This document shows positions 1 through 11,459 of a stretch of DNA of 64,000 nt, piece after piece (position 1 is the stretch's first letter; every line of letters begins with the position of its first letter). The notes below the pieces were generated by a model, which made no database searches, was not told where the DNA came from, and saw only the letters and a list, made by a program, of their open reading frames with translations. The DNA comes from Rhynchonema sp. JSB1_4 (lineage: Eukaryota > Nematoda > Chromadorea > Monhysterida > Xyalidae), in assembly GCA_030248065.1 (NCBI GenBank), contig JASAMV010003611.1, positions 18,453 to 82,452 on the forward strand, read 5' to 3'. The position numbers were made by a program, and so were the translations under genes.

Positions 1-109
1 CAAACAATAATCCATGATATAATTTGGCACACCCTGTAATCAAAGAAAATGTTGCATGCGCTCACCCCACATTTTTTCTTGAATAAGCTGGAGGCATAAA
101 TGTTTCAAA

Positions 110-292
110 CTGCTCCAGAAATATCTCCAGTTTTGCGTATAGATTGAGCTGGAGATATTTCTGGATCTGTGACATAGAAGAAAAAATTGTTACTCCAGAA
201 ATATTTCCAGGTTGTGTATAGATTGAGCTGGAGATATTTCTGGCTTTCGGACATAGAATAAAAAATTGTTGCTCCAGAAATATTTCCAGTTC
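110..292. repeat. Short inverted repeats of CTCCAGAAATATNTCCAG
   Basis: Five copies of a motif near CTCCAGAAATATTTCCAG, alternating with its reverse complement GAGCTGGAGATATTTCTGG, are spaced 30-50 bases apart. Neighbouring copies could pair into hairpins. No coding potential is seen. It looks like a degenerate foldback element; no target duplication is clear. Confidence 0.6.
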
Positions 293-300
293 AATCTATA

Positions 301-440
301 CGCGCCCTAAATGGACCAACTGCGCTCATCTGACGAGAGAGAGTGTCACACAAGCCCGACAAACAAGAATAGTGTTGTGCCGCCACGTGCAATGCCATGC
401 GGGGCAAGATTTAATCGTGCTGTTTAAGTTGTAAGGAAAT
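301..440 (+). pseudogene. Broken ShKT exon, inverted copy of the last exon of the 1934-4164 gene
   Basis: On the plus strand this stretch matches the ShKT exon found on the minus strand at 1934-2037: the start of the module (KWTNC), the cysteine-pair region and the noncoding sequence after its stop are all recognisable. The frame is disrupted in the middle of the module, so the cysteine spacing is lost. It forms one arm of a larger inverted duplication (about 301-760 against 1385-2040). It is read as a decayed duplicate, not an expressed gene. Confidence 0.65.
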
Positions 441-1659
441 CCGGGAGTGCTTCATTTGTGTCATGGATTTATTATAATTTAATGATAATTTAGTTTAGAA
501 TCATACTTTAATCCGAATTGTCGTACAATTTATTGGAAAACCACATATTGCCACGTATGTGTTATTGTTGTTTGGAAGAATTTTGCATTTGAATTGACTC
601 CCTTCAATCAATAAAATGTTTTCCGATCAGTTTGTTTTAATCAATTTGATGAGCCCGCGGGACGCATCTTCAAGCAAACAGGGATTGCGACTTTCTCACG
701 AGACAAAAATTGCAGTTTGCGCTTGCAATCTCATGGTTGATGATGGTATGAGTGCGCTTCAAATGCGAGCCCGCTAAACCGAAAGCTACCCTACGCTCAT
801 CCGCTGCATCATGAATTCGACCTTCCAGCTGTGGGTTGTTGACTTGGCCTAATGAAATGGTGATTGTTTCTGGGGCAGTACACCCAGACCAGTGTATGTG
901 TGGCATGAGAAACGTCAGTGCACAGACGCGCAAGCCGAAATCCTTTATGCACAAAAAAATGCAAAGAAGAGTATTATTTGTAAATAAAAGGTTTCACTTT
1001 GTGCATGGCTACATACGTTGTGCACATGTTACCGTCGTGAAGCGAAACACAAAAACAAAGTGAAAACCGTTTTCTCCAACAAGTTGAAATGAAATACATA
1101 CAGGTTCTTAAAACGTCCTTGAAGAGCTTTTCGGTACCATTTGTGGTTGAAGGGGGACTGGTTATGTTTGTGATGCTTGTTCGCATCTTTGAACGTCTGT
1201 CTTTTCTGTCTGATGCACGCGCAAAGTGTGAACCGATTGATTCAAAGCTGGAACGCTGATGGCTGATGTTGTCAATGAAGTTCGGTACCCCCATGTGTTT
1301 ACCAGCGTCAGCAGCAACAAACTGCATCGAAACATCATAAAAATGGGCGTTAGTTGTTTTCGCTTGACACTCGTACGGTATTATGTCATGTTGTCATTCA
1401 TCATCAACCATGCGCTATTGCAAAACGCAAACTGAAATTTTTGTCTCGTGAGAAAGTCGAAATCCCAGCTTGCTTGAAGATGTAGATAGGCTGCGGGCTC
1501 ATCATATTGATTAAAAAGGCTGATCGGAAAACACTTTATTGATTGCAGGGGATCAATTCAAATGCAAAAATCCTCCAAAGTGGCTAGTTTTCCAATGAGA
1601 TGTACGACAATTATGATAACTAAATTGTCATTAGCTTATAGTAGATCCATGACACCAAT

Positions 1660-1885
1660 GGGTGGAATTTTCGAAACGGTGTAAAGGTCAGTTGGGTGTA
1701 AAGGTCGGTGTAAAGTTCGGTCGAAAGCTCGGTCGGCGTAGCTCGGTGTAAACGTGAAACATTGCCTGTTATTAACGTGGAATGTTTCAAGTCTACACCG
1801 AGGTCTATCACACCGAGCTGTCGACCGAGCTTTCCACCGACCTTTATACCCAACTGACCTTTACACCGTTTCGAAAATATCACCC
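1660..1885. mobile_element. GGGTG foldback MITE, copy 1
   Basis: This 226-bp near-palindrome begins GGGTGGAATTTTCGAAACGG and ends with the complement. The arms contain repeated GTGTAAAGGTC-type units around a centre with TGAAACATT. It is flanked by the direct repeat AAT, a 3-bp duplication. GG(G) ends with a 3-bp A/T-rich target duplication suggest PIF/Harbinger, but that superfamily assignment is inference. Two further copies lie at 44776 and 55572. Confidence 0.8.
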
Positions 1886-1933
1886 AATGAAACACTGTAG
1901 GATTTCCTTACAACTTGAACGGCACGATTGAAT

Positions 1934-4164
1934 CTAACCCCGCCTGGCATTGCATGTCGCACAACAATGTTCTTGTTTGTCGGGCTTGTGGCACTCGTGC
2001 TTTAGTTCATGGCAGTTGGTCCATTTGTCAATGCACGCTGCAATGTGAAACATTAGACAGGGGCTAGGACAGGCGCTAAGGGCATAATGATCTGGGGTGA
2101 AGCACCTTATGATTCTGGCAGATCACCGCATTTTTGCTTCGAACGTGAATCTAAAACCACAACAGCGGACGGACTAACGTGTGCCATTGCATCCACATTT
2201 CTTCACTTTCAGCCCAGCCTGTGGTCCATGGGTCCATGTCATGCCCGTGTCATAGCACACCACATTGTGACCCGAGCCACACACACTCACACCCCCGGAG
2301 CTGCAGTCACGGCCTTCGACGCATCGACCGCGTCCTGAACAATCTGTTGATGTTTCGCTGGTCAATAAATTTGACTTTCGGTTTCGGCTTGAAGTTGGCA
2401 TCGCCCTTGCTTCGCTTCACCGTCACCGTGTTCTGGTCTTTATGGTCCGTCAATATGAATAAAAATTCGAAACTGTTAGGGTTATACGGGTGATACCATT
2501 CTCAAAATCCAAAAAACTACGAACCGTGTGCAAGAGCTGTCCCAATAATGCCCGTTCCCAGGCCATTGCCCCCTGGTCCTGTAAAGGCCTAACTATACTT
2601 CGTTCTCTCAGAGAACAAAGAACAAATTCTCGCGCGCTGATTGGCTGTTGAACATACGTGGACCAATCAGCGCGCGAGAATTTGTTCTTTGTTCTCTGAG
2701 AGAACGAAGTATAGTTAGGCCTTAACAATCGAGTCCGCAGAATGCATACGCAAGATTTGAAGATTGACTTTACAAGTTCACCACTTACTGGGCGAAGGAG
2801 TGACACCACCCCCGCCTCTGCGTTTGCACGTGGCACAACAGTTCTTTTGTGTGGTATGCAAGTGGCACTGATGGGCCAGGTGGACGCAGTTGGTCCATAT
2901 GTCGATGCAACCTGCAAATTTTTTTCAAGATCTTTTTTGTCGGAATACTCATACATTGATGTGACATTGTGAAAGTTAACATAAAGTAACCGTACCATAG
3001 CTTTTTTTCGCCATGAGTAAAAAGTAGAAGCAGAACAAATTAGCTCTGTGAATTCACCTAACCAATGCATCCGCACTTCTTGATATTTCGACCCCTCCAG
3101 AATATGCCTGCGTCATAACAATCGGCATGTGGGCCCGATCCGCAGACAGCTGCGCCGCCAGAGGTACACTCCAAACCTTCCACGCAACCCTGGGCGTCTG
3201 CACACGAGAAAAACGAAATTTAGTTCCTTTTCGCAGAGAAACAAATACCTGCTTTTCGATACATGTGGCTCATTTTGCCAACCTGGTAGGAAAATTTCGA
3301 TATTTCATCGCGAAATCTGCCCTCACCTGGATGTGCCGTGAAGTAGCTGCACGTTGCACAACAGTTTTGTTGTTTGTCCTCCTCCCAGCACCATTTGGTG
3401 AGCGCAGCGCAATTGTTGTAGTGGTCGGTGCAGGGCGCTGGAAGAGTGTGAAACATCAGCTGGAAACGTTGTGCTGCAATCTGCATGATTAGAAATCTAG
3501 AAAGTTTGCAAAATCTGCATAAGAGTAAACCAACTATGCTTGGCAGTCCCAGACAATGCATCACTGAACCACTTGAAATGGGTATTTCGGGTTACTGTAG
3601 TCACGTTTTGCATGCTTTTTGTTTGTGAAGTCACGAAGCCGCGAAAAACACACACAACTTCCAGAGTGCCAAACGTTTCACCAAAATGCAAAGCATGCAA
3701 CGCGGCTACAGTAACCAGTTTTTAAGTGTTTCAAATTTAGGGTGATACTGCATGGTCTTGGAGTGCAAAGCATGGCTGGTTTTCCTTCATAAGAAATCTG
3801 GAAATATCTATGTATAAATCTGCCACATATTGGATGATCGGAAGCCTTCATCTTGATCTTAAAATTGCCTTATCGAGACTTCAAGATCTGAAATCAATTT
3901 TTTCGAGATCGAGACGAGATCGAGATTTCGATTTTTTCTTTGGGGGGAACTCAATTTCAAAAACTCTGGCCAGAAACCAAAAAACCAGCTAACGTGAGGT
4001 GCCATGGTGTCGATTGCGATGGAGCGCTGAAATCGGAAACAAGAACAGTGGTTGCACAACTTTCAAATTTGTCGTTTTCATGAGGATTTTTGAGGCGCAA
4101 ACTGACCTTCACACACAGCGAGCCAGCAGATCATAATGTCAAGAGCAACGATTTTAATGTCCAT
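1934..4164 (-). CDS. Secreted modular cysteine-rich protein, ShKT/CGSG modules (gene I, 246 aa)
   Basis: Seven exons fit in one frame: 4164-4107, 3437-3327, 3197-3063, 2911-2789, 2578-2525, 2334-2179 and 2037-1934, giving 246 residues. Exon 1 encodes a signal peptide (MDIKIVALDIM...). Exons 2, 4 and 7 each encode a ShKT-type module with a CIDxWTNC start and a CCATC end. Exons 3 and 6 encode a second module with the pattern GCVEG..C.SGG...CGSG...CYD.G...KKCGC. Exon 5 is a short glycine-rich linker. ShKT modules are common in nematode secreted proteins, where they bind channels or serve as disulphide scaffolds; the actual role here is unknown. Every intron lies in phase 1, which favours exon shuffling. 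The order and lengths match the gene at 6116-8944, so the two are tandem duplicates. A MITE sits directly before the exon 5 acceptor. Boundaries are inferred from splice consensus. Confidence 0.8.
2585..2722. mobile_element. 138-bp palindromic MITE with TAA target duplication
   Basis: The element is an almost perfect palindrome, AGGCCTAACTATACTTCG to its complement, with a short central loop near TTGAACATACG. It is bounded by TAA on both sides (2582-2584 and 2723-2725). In the minus-strand gene it ends six bases before the start of exon 5, and the acceptor TTACAG contains the target duplication. Confidence 0.88.
3590..3716. mobile_element. Foldback MITE, GGTTACTGTAG ends
   Basis: The ends GGTTACTGTAG and CTACAGTAACC pair over about 30 bases, including a shared GCATGC(T)TT block, around a loop of about 60 bases. 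It lies in intron 1 of the cysteine-rich gene at 1934-4164. The target duplication is not clear and no coding capacity is present. Confidence 0.65.
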
Positions 4165-5346
4165 TTTCGAGTGTCGTCTCCGTCTGGTTTTTCTTAAAAA
4201 TTGAAGAAGTTGGTCACATATGTACCTAGTAGAACAACAAACTCATCAACGATCAAAGCAAAACCTGAATTTGGGAAGGAAAATATCGGCGTGAACGATA
4301 TGAATGCCTAATTGTACGCTATTTATAGCCATCCGTTTCGCCCTGCTTTCAGAATCTTTCAAGGACACGCGCATGGAACTTTAATTGCTTTTTTCTTATT
4401 TATATTTATAGCATATTTTTCATTTGCTCACCGGTGAACGGATATGTGTTTTAGCTCATGCATGAACCGGTAAACAGGCCCATAAATTTTCACGTGGTTT
4501 CTACTCACTAACCGGCGCACATCGGTAACGCTGTAGCATGTGTGGTAAACAATAGCTCTAAATTTGTGATGTCACTTGTGGTCATGAAGTTACTCTAATG
4601 ATGACTTTTTTGTTGATGACCTTCTGACAGTTGTTTACATTGAAAGCAAAAATCATACAGCGGGTAAACAAACTTTTCTGCTGCACTTTGTGTTTAGGCG
4701 AATCAACACCCTGTCGTTTCTTGTTCGCAATGAACACACTGAGCATGAAACAGAAATTTCTGTGTTCAATCTTTATGTGTCAGGGTAAATAAACGTTTTG
4801 TTGTTCGGCGCTCTTTTTCAAAGCAATTGTCTACTTTTCGCGATGTTCGGTCATATTTAAGTTGTCCAAACGGATGCCACAAACACGACACAAAGCGATA
4901 ATCAAAAACGCTGAGCGATTGTGCAAACAGCTATTTTAACCGGACAACACCATACAATGCACACTTAGGTTATACATTCCCAGCTTAGCATTATTTCATT
5001 CGTCACGATCTGAATGGTATCCCCAGTTTTCCTCATGTTTTTCGACACTAATGACACTTTTTGATTGGCAGCCTTTGTGGCTCGTCCGTGCCAATGCAAT
5101 AACTGACGGACACGCGTTGCCACTACGATGTAATCACCGGACAATCTTGGCCGGCCATCGACGCATTATGTGTCGAGAATAAAATACAAAGCCCAGTCCG
5201 GGGTTCTAATCGAGTTCGTGTCGTTCTTACCGATCTTGTGCACTGCACTGCATAGACAGGCTTCTGAAGCGTTGTATTGTGCTATGCAGTGTGTTGCACA
5301 CACCGCACACGCACCATGAACACACATAGCCAGCCGGCTGATGCTA
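4165..5346. other. Intergenic; no gene recognised
   Basis: This is the upstream region of the cysteine-rich gene ending at 4164. It is A+T-rich with no convincing exon or repeat unit. The promoter should lie in its left part. Confidence 0.5.
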
Positions 5347-5400
5347 CGCTCACACATGCATTCACAATGACAACGCAAGCAATGATTTTTTTACCCACGG
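5347..5400 (-). pseudogene. Relic of a signal-peptide exon
   Basis: Read on the minus strand, this stretch resembles the first exons at 11200 and 15811: an (x)KKIIACVV-like hydrophobic run preceded by the same GGTGAATCC leader and followed upstream by the same CTAAAAACCGA block. The ATG is lost and the hydrophobic run is cut short, so it is probably a dead first exon left by local duplication. Confidence 0.45.
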
Positions 5401-5530
5401 TGAATCCTCAAGAAGCTTTATCTGAATCTAAAAACCTGAAACTAATACTTGAAGCTAAAAACCGACCCCGATAAAAAATTTCGCTTATAAATCTGCTTAG
5501 CTGGGATTACAAAAGACGAGAGTCCAACCA

Positions 5531-5992
5531 CTAAAACTGGCTCACGAGACATTTTTTAAAGCTGGCTTTGGTGAGATCCACTAATTTCCGGTTACACGTG
5601 TTTCGGAAACAAAATAAAGAGAATGGGCCGAGAGAGATGATGACAACTTTCCAAGCTGGCTGGTGCGGCAGAACTTTCCAAGCCTGATTTCGAAGGTGGT
5701 GCGTATTCAAATAAACGAATAGAAAAAGAAAGTCATCATGCTCCACTTCGTATTCTTCAACGTGAGTATTTCCCAAATCAGCAGTCATGTGAGAATGTTT
5801 CACTGTTCTGCCAGCTGCGAAATCGAGCTCATGTTGGTGTAGTTTGCCTATACCTACATATACGTGGAACCGGAGTATTATTGGATCTGGCCACACCAGC
5901 TTCAGAAAAAGTGTCTCATGAGCATTTATATGGACTATACAAAAGAGTAATATGAGAATCACAAATTTAGAAACTCGCACCAATAGCAACAT
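5531..5992 (-). CDS. Single-exon secreted protein of unknown family (153 aa)
   Basis: An uninterrupted 153-residue frame starts with a typical signal peptide: two basic residues, then the hydrophobic run FVILILLFCIVHINA with a likely cleavage after Ala. The mature part has few cysteines, is rich in His and aromatic residues (for example HQHELDF and HVEEYEVEHDD) and has no motif I recognise. It lies between two cysteine-rich duplicates on the same strand but shows no module similarity to them. The frame could extend by splicing. It is reported because of length and signal peptide only. Confidence 0.4.
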   Translation of the reverse strand: MLLLVRVSKFVILILLFCIVHINAHETLFLKLVWPDPIILRFHVYVGIGKLHQHELDFAAGRTVKHSHMTADLGNTHVEEYEVEHDDFLFLFVYLNTHHLRNQAWKVLPHQPAWKVVIISLGPFSLFCFRNTCNRKLVDLTKASFKKCLVSQF

Positions 5993-6115
5993 TTTCTGAG
6001 CACTACGCAGGTAGCTGGTTTTCTAATGAAATGTACCACAGTCTGGATTAGAATATTCCGTGATATCAATACCAAAGAAACACTCCATTAGTCCTTGTAT
6101 CTTGACCTAGTAAAT

Positions 6116-8944
6116 CTAGCCCCTAGCGTTGCACGTGGCACAACAGTTCTCTTGTTTGTCCTTTTTGTGACACCATTGTTTCAATTCGGCGCAGTTGGTC
6201 CATTTGTCGATGCAAGCTGAACAATAATGTCAGTGAAAGTGAGTTCCCCAATATGCGAACATCATCATGATGGTGTGTGTCAGAGATTACAGCATTTTTG
6301 CTTCAAACGTCAACCTCAAACAATCACCCAGCCGACTAACGTGTGCCATTGCATCCACATTTCTTCACTTTCAGCCCAGCCTGTGGTCCATGCGTCCATG
6401 TCATGCCCGTGTCATAGCACACAACTTTGTGACCCGAGCCGCACACACTCACACCCCCGGAGCTGCAGTCACGGCCTTCGACGCATCGACCGCGTCCTGA
6501 ATAATCTGTTGATGTTTCGTTGTCCAGGAAATTTAGTTGACTTAAATTCGCCTCGTCAGGTATACCCAGGTTGAGCAAAGAAACGACGGCGTTTTTTTTT
6601 CTTTAAAAAACATCGTTTTTTTAAAAAAATCGTCTGGGTCGTTTTTCGTTATTTTTTAAATCCTGAATTTTTTAAACCCTTGTTTTTCCTGATTTTTCAG
6701 GGAAAGTACCCTGATTTTCGAGTAAACCATATTTTCAAAAAATTTTCGACCAATTTTCACTTTGTTGAGATGGAGTTTAACTTTCAATGATGACCCCGGC
6801 CAAAGTTGGTCCCATGATGCGGGTCTGGTATGGGATGTTAACAACTCGCTAGAAAAGGGTTTAAACCCGTTTATTTTGCCTCAGAACACATAGAATTACT
6901 TCATTTAACCACATTTTCTTCCAAACATGAGCGTTTTCCTATTTTTTGGGGCAAATTTTGGTCATCTGGCCGTTTTAAAAAACGCTTTTTTAATAACGTT
7001 ATTTTTAAAAAACGATTTTTTTTCAAAAAAAAACGTTTTTTGCCCAACTCGTATACCAACTGTATCATCGTCTTTGGCAACTTTACAGTCACTATGCCCG
7101 GGTCTCAAACACGAAACTGCATCAGCATAAGTAAAATCCGAAAATGTCAGGTAGCTTTACCATTGTCACAATTTCTCATAATTTAAACGTGTCGAAAACT
7201 ACCAACCGTGTGTAAGAGGTGTTCCTACGATGCCAGTTCCATGGCCACCGCCCCCACTCGGTCCTGTAATAATACAGCGTATATGGATTGAACATCGTTT
7301 GAAGGTTCTAATTGAAGCCGTTCCTGCATGCGATCATGCGAACACAAATTCCACAATTTTATCCGAGGTACATTTGAATGTTTCAGTCACACAAGCTGTG
7401 AGGCAACGAAATTAGAAATTTACTATAACAACAATACAAAAAAGCCACGAAGTGTCTGAAAAATCAGCATCCGACAAGAAAAGTAAACTTCATTTAGAAA
7501 CGAGGAGCATCAACAAATTTACCACTTACTGTTCAAAGAGGTATCCACGAGACCACCTCCACCTCTGACTTTGCACGTGGCACAACAGTTCTCTTGTTTG
7601 TCCTTTTTGTGACACCATTGTGTCAGCTCGGCGCAGTTAGTCCATTTGTCGATACAACCTGTGTTTTTTCAGGTTTTTGGCGGAAAATTCATGAGTATAC
7701 ATTGTATTGAGTACACTGATGTTGGTCTGTTTCGACGTCTCGGTCGCGGCTACTGACCCATAATGCTATGTATGATTAATTTTTCGTGCTCATTCAAGCC
7801 TGCTTGAGTTCACAACTGGAGTTGACCATTTGCGTTGACGACAACAAACATAGCCAGAATCAGAACACATTATGCCGAATGCCTAATGCAGCGCGTTAAC
7901 GGGTTGCGGACTAGCGGGCGCGGGACTTCCGATCCGCTTGCATTGGGCAGTCGGCCTTACCGCTGCATCCACATTTCTTGACGTTTCGGCCCTTCCAGAC
8001 CATGCCTGCGTCATAACAACCAGCTTGACGGCCTGATCCGCAGGCAGCGGCACCGCCAGAGGTGCATTCCAGGCCTTCCACGCAACCATGGGAATCTGCG
8101 CACACGAGAAAACTTAGAGAAATTTAGTGCCGTGTGCAGAAAATAGAGATACATGGTTTTTCGTTTTGTGAACTTGGCTTGGAAACTTTCATGTTTCATC
8201 GGAGTATGCGCAGACCTGGACGTGCGACGAAGTGGCTGCACGTTGCACAACAGTTTTGTTGTTTGTCTTCCTGCCAGCACCATTCTGTGAGCGTAGCGCA
8301 GTTGTTGTAGTAGTCGGTGCAGGGCACTGCAAGATGTGAAACGTCAGCTGGAAACGTTGTGTAACAAAAAGGTTGAAATCTACAAAGTGGGTGAACGGAA
8401 GCGATAAGCTGCAAGTGAACAGCATAGGTCAACATTATGAATATGCCAAAGCAATATGCAGCATGCGTTTGGATCTGCACCTTCAGTCGCTATAATGTCA
8501 ATATTGTAGACTTATACTCATGCCGTCGACGCAATTCGCAGACGTAACGCTTTATTTCTTGAGCTAATTTGAGGCTACCATGGCTTCATGACCTTGCATC
8601 AACGACATCACTGTTGGCCTGTCATTCTGTTTATTACGCTATTGTCTGGTTGTACCGTATTGACCAAATGCTTACGGTATTTACATGTAACTTTTCACAA
8701 ACATTAGGATAAAATTTCGTTGACTCTCTATTCTGATGAAACCGAAAGAAAACAAGCAAACTGATGAAACCGTAAGAGGTGTCATGATGTCGTTTGTGAT
8801 GGCGCGCTGAAATCGGAAATCGGAATTAAAAAATCGGTTAATTTGCTTCAACTTTTCCTTCTTCGCAAACATGAGGGAAAACTCACCCTCACACACAGCG
8901 AGCCAACCGATCACAATGCCAAGCACAACGATTTTTATGTCCAT
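6116..8944 (-). CDS. Secreted modular cysteine-rich protein, ShKT/CGSG modules (gene II, 248 aa)
   Basis: Seven exons fit in one frame: 8944-8887, 8326-8216, 8095-7961, 7658-7530, 7263-7207, 6496-6341 and 6216-6116, giving 248 residues. Exon 1 is a signal peptide (MDIKIVVLGIVIGWLAVCEG). Exons 2, 4 and 7 are ShKT-type modules ending CCATC. Exons 3 and 6 are the second module, with CGSG, CYD.G and KKCGC. Exon 5 is a glycine-rich linker (PSGGGGHGTGIVGT). Exon number, order, phase (all phase 1) and most lengths match the gene at 1934-4164, which is a tandem copy. The product should be exported and heavily disulphide-bonded; function is not known. The last ShKT exon is close to the fourth exon of the gene at 14337-15811, indicating recent exchange or duplication among copies. 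Confidence 0.82.
6580..7050. repeat. A/T-tract repeat with AAAACG/CGTTTT cores
   Basis: Clustered CGTTTTTT and AAAAAACG tracts border a central segment, roughly symmetrical, inside intron 5 of the gene at 6116-8944. Similar sequence occurs at 28715, 30320, 33675 and 59560, so it is probably a non-autonomous repeat family. Exact ends are unclear. Confidence 0.5.
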
Positions 8945-9910
8945 GTTCGGTTCTCTATATTTTCTCTTAAATCGGAAAAGTTGGTCAGCAGAACAAGAAA
9001 ACCAAGAAGCTGCGTTTAGGAAGCAAAAATTAAGAATAGGTGCCCATTTTGCCCTGTCTTCGGAATCCTTCAAGGAAGAAAAACATGACGTATTAAATAC
9101 ATCGAGCTTCGGTTGGTTTTTTTGTTTGGTGTAGCATTTCTTTAATTCACTAACCGGTGTATGTATGTACCCCGTTGCCGCCCTTAGTACGTATACATAC
9201 CTATGTACCTGACCCGGTAAACCGGTCTTTAAATTAAGCATATTGGTTTCTGCTTATGCGCTTGTGAACGTTAGTGTGGTGTGATACAATCAGTATAGTC
9301 ACGCCACGATCGTTTAGAGTGCGATCTAATATATGACTTTGCGCCTTCTAAACTTGTTTTTGCATTCCAGACAAAGTTGTGGGCAAACAAATTTTTCTAC
9401 CGCCCGTTTTGTTGTTGGGCCAATGATCATGTGGTATTTTGTGTTCGCATCAAAACACCGAGCATGAAGGGAAAGCCATGAGGGGCGGAACAATTTTGCT
9501 GTATAACGTGCAGTCTCTGTGTTTCTGTGTTACATTTTGCGTTGGTTGCCACTAAGACCGAGTTCACAACACAAGCGGACTAGCCAGTTTGCGGACCAGG
9601 GGGCGAGCTGCAACGGCTTTTGCATTCGCCTGATAAGGCAAAAAGCGGATTGCTGGGTCAGCTACATACAGTACATACTTTCTAGCACCGCAAACCCGCT
9701 AATCCGCGGTGCGTGCGCTTCATTCACAATGCTATGCGGACTGACTGGTTAGCGGATGAGCCTGCACTCCTAATTGTTTTTAAACTGTAAAGTTTTAAAC
9801 TCCACTTGTGACCGCCAACGTAAAACACCACCGCACATTATAAAAACAAAAGTCTGAAAAATTTACAATCATAAAAATGGTGAAGTCACAAGGTGTACTG
9901 TAATGTGTCT
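8945..9910. other. Intergenic; carries a GCGGA-rich repeat
   Basis: This region lies upstream of the gene ending at 8944. At about 9550-9760 there is a segment with GCGGACTAGCC, GCGGATT and GCTAATCCGC units facing each other, related in part to 13330-13530. No exon is recognised. Confidence 0.5.
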
Positions 9911-11200
9911 TCATACGAAATCAATGGGCTCCGATGGGCCGCAGCGGCACTTTTTGACCGGCAGCCCGGCGTAGAGACTGCCACTTGGCCACTTCTCGCC
10001 CGTCGCGCGGCACTCATTCACGAAAATATTGCCGCAAGGCTGATGCACCGTGCAGTCTTTGCCCTCGACGCATGCTGTGTGGAGGAAGCAGGAAGTGACA
10101 TGCATGAAAGTGACCAAGGCAATACGAGGTGCACATTGGACAATGATCTAGTAAAACTAACGGTCGCCGGCATTCAATCGTCGGTGACGTCCTGAAAAAA
10201 AGAAGCAGGTTTGGATTACGGTATGCGCCCACCCTTTGGTGCGTAATGTTTTAGATGTTGACCCAGAAGGGCTGACCTCCACACAACATATTATAGTCGA
10301 CCAGAAAACTGCAGTAGCAATCATCACAATGTTCTTAGTTGCCATAATTGTCGTTTGTCTTCAAGAACCAAAAATGGTGTTGTTCATCAGCAGAACGTCA
10401 GAATGATCTACAGTCGACCCTCTTCATAGTGAGCGTGTGTGTAGTGGAACTTGTTTTGTAGTGACAAACGTGTCAGGTTCCGAACTTTCAAGTGTTGAAC
10501 CCTCTGCAGGCTTTGCACACGTGAGCGGTACCTTAGCTGCTGAAACCTCTCTCTTTATAGTGACAAAAATCTGAGGCCACACTGGTCAAGCACCAAGAAG
10601 GGCCCGCAGCGGGTAAGAGAAAATAGAACTCACTCCATGTCAGACACCAGACTTTTTTATCTGTTGTATTGGTGTTATAGCGTTGTTTCTGCAATTCCGT
10701 TTATCCACAATGCGCAACTGCATGCATGCGCACCACAAATTCATGGTTCGGTGGTTTATGAGGAACTTTTGTGTGACCTTATGTCACTCGCTTGTCCTGG
10801 CCAGTGCTCGAACGGGAATGCTTATCGGGATAGGGTCCTGGTCCTATTACTCCTGGTCCATTAGCATCGAGCAATATTACAGAAGGGGGGCTTACGGGGT
10901 GCAGAAAGGCGGCTGAACCGTTTCTACCTCTAGATTTTCAGAGTGCTCACCTGAATGTTCCCGTCTGTGCTTGTGCACATGGTTGTGGTGTCGCTCATGT
11001 GGATGGTGTTGGTGACCGTGTTGACGACCTGCATGTATGGCAAAATGTTGTATGTAAAAGGGTGAAAGTCTGGAGTTTTAATCACACACGCAATGTATGA
11101 AAACATATAGTGTAGGTACAGAACCTTTGGCTTCAGCCACTTCAAGGATTGACACAACTGCAGTTGCAACGGCAACCAAAGCAATAATTTTGGCGCACAT
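9911..11200 (-). CDS. Secreted His-rich/Cys-rich protein (gene III, 105 aa)
   Basis: Three exons fit in phase: 11200-11125, 11028-10951 and 10074-9911, giving 105 residues. Exon 1 is a signal peptide (MCAKIIALVAVATAVVSILE). Exon 2 is strikingly histidine-rich (NHVHKHRREHS). Exon 3 is a diverged version of the second cysteine module (CVEGKDC...CGNIFVNEC...KKCRC) and ends with a stop. The 5' half matches the gene at 14337-15811 in position and phase. A second candidate signal-peptide exon at 10345-10277 lies inside intron 2, so the true 5' end or an alternative start is unresolved. A histidine-rich segment may bind metal, but that is inference. Confidence 0.6.
10277..10345 (-). other. Possible alternative first exon with signal peptide
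   Basis: An ATG opens MATKNIVMIATAVFWSTII, a good signal peptide, followed by a GTCAGC donor. It lies between exons 2 and 3 of the gene at 9911-11200. Joining it directly to the exon at 10074 is out of phase, so either another exon intervenes (a small candidate at 10194-10158) or it is a relic of a separate copy. Confidence 0.35.
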
Positions 11201-11459
11201 GGTTACACCCCCCAAAGATGTTTGACTCCTCGAAGATGTTTTATCGAAATGTTACATTGGTTACTTGAATCTAAAAACCGACAAAACATGGAAAATGTTC
11301 TTTCGTTTGTAAACCTAGCACCTAGGGTAATGCGAAGAGTGTTACAGTCGTGCTTGCACGCCCAATTGTGCATTTTCATGAAGTCAACTGGTTTTTCTAT
11401 TTTCGTCAAACATTTTTGACATAATTGCAGACCGTTACAAAATACAGCGTGCTTTGGTG
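11201..11459. other. Upstream block of the His/Cys gene, first of four similar copies
   Basis: The segment contains a TCATGAAGTCAACTG...TTTT...GACAT...TACAAAATA block of about 100 bases. Similar blocks occur at about 11670-11770, at 11970-12002 joined across a transposon to 13125-13220, and at 15950-16060, each on the upstream side of a real or vanished first exon. The block may be a duplicated promoter region. Confidence 0.5.

Larger units (their letters stand above)
301..2040. repeat. Imperfect inverted duplication, two arms of 0.45-0.65 kb
   Basis: Sequence at 301-760 reappears in reverse complement at 1385-2040. Shared blocks include the ShKT exon, the A+T-rich stretch with the TCGTACAATT core, the TTTTCCGATCAG segment and the TCTCGTGAGAAAGTC segment. 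The right arm is about 230 bases longer because the GGGTG foldback element is inserted in it. Between the arms (760-1385) I see no gene. Confidence 0.6.

Noticed and set aside
974..1327. 117-codon minus-strand open frame between the arms of the inverted duplication
   Set aside because: No signal peptide, no cysteine module, and no match to exons of the neighbouring genes.
8681..9241. 186-codon minus-strand open frame around the signal-peptide exon
   Set aside because: Only the 58 bases from the inner ATG at 8944 to the GTGAGT donor match the sister gene; the rest is flank and intron read through.
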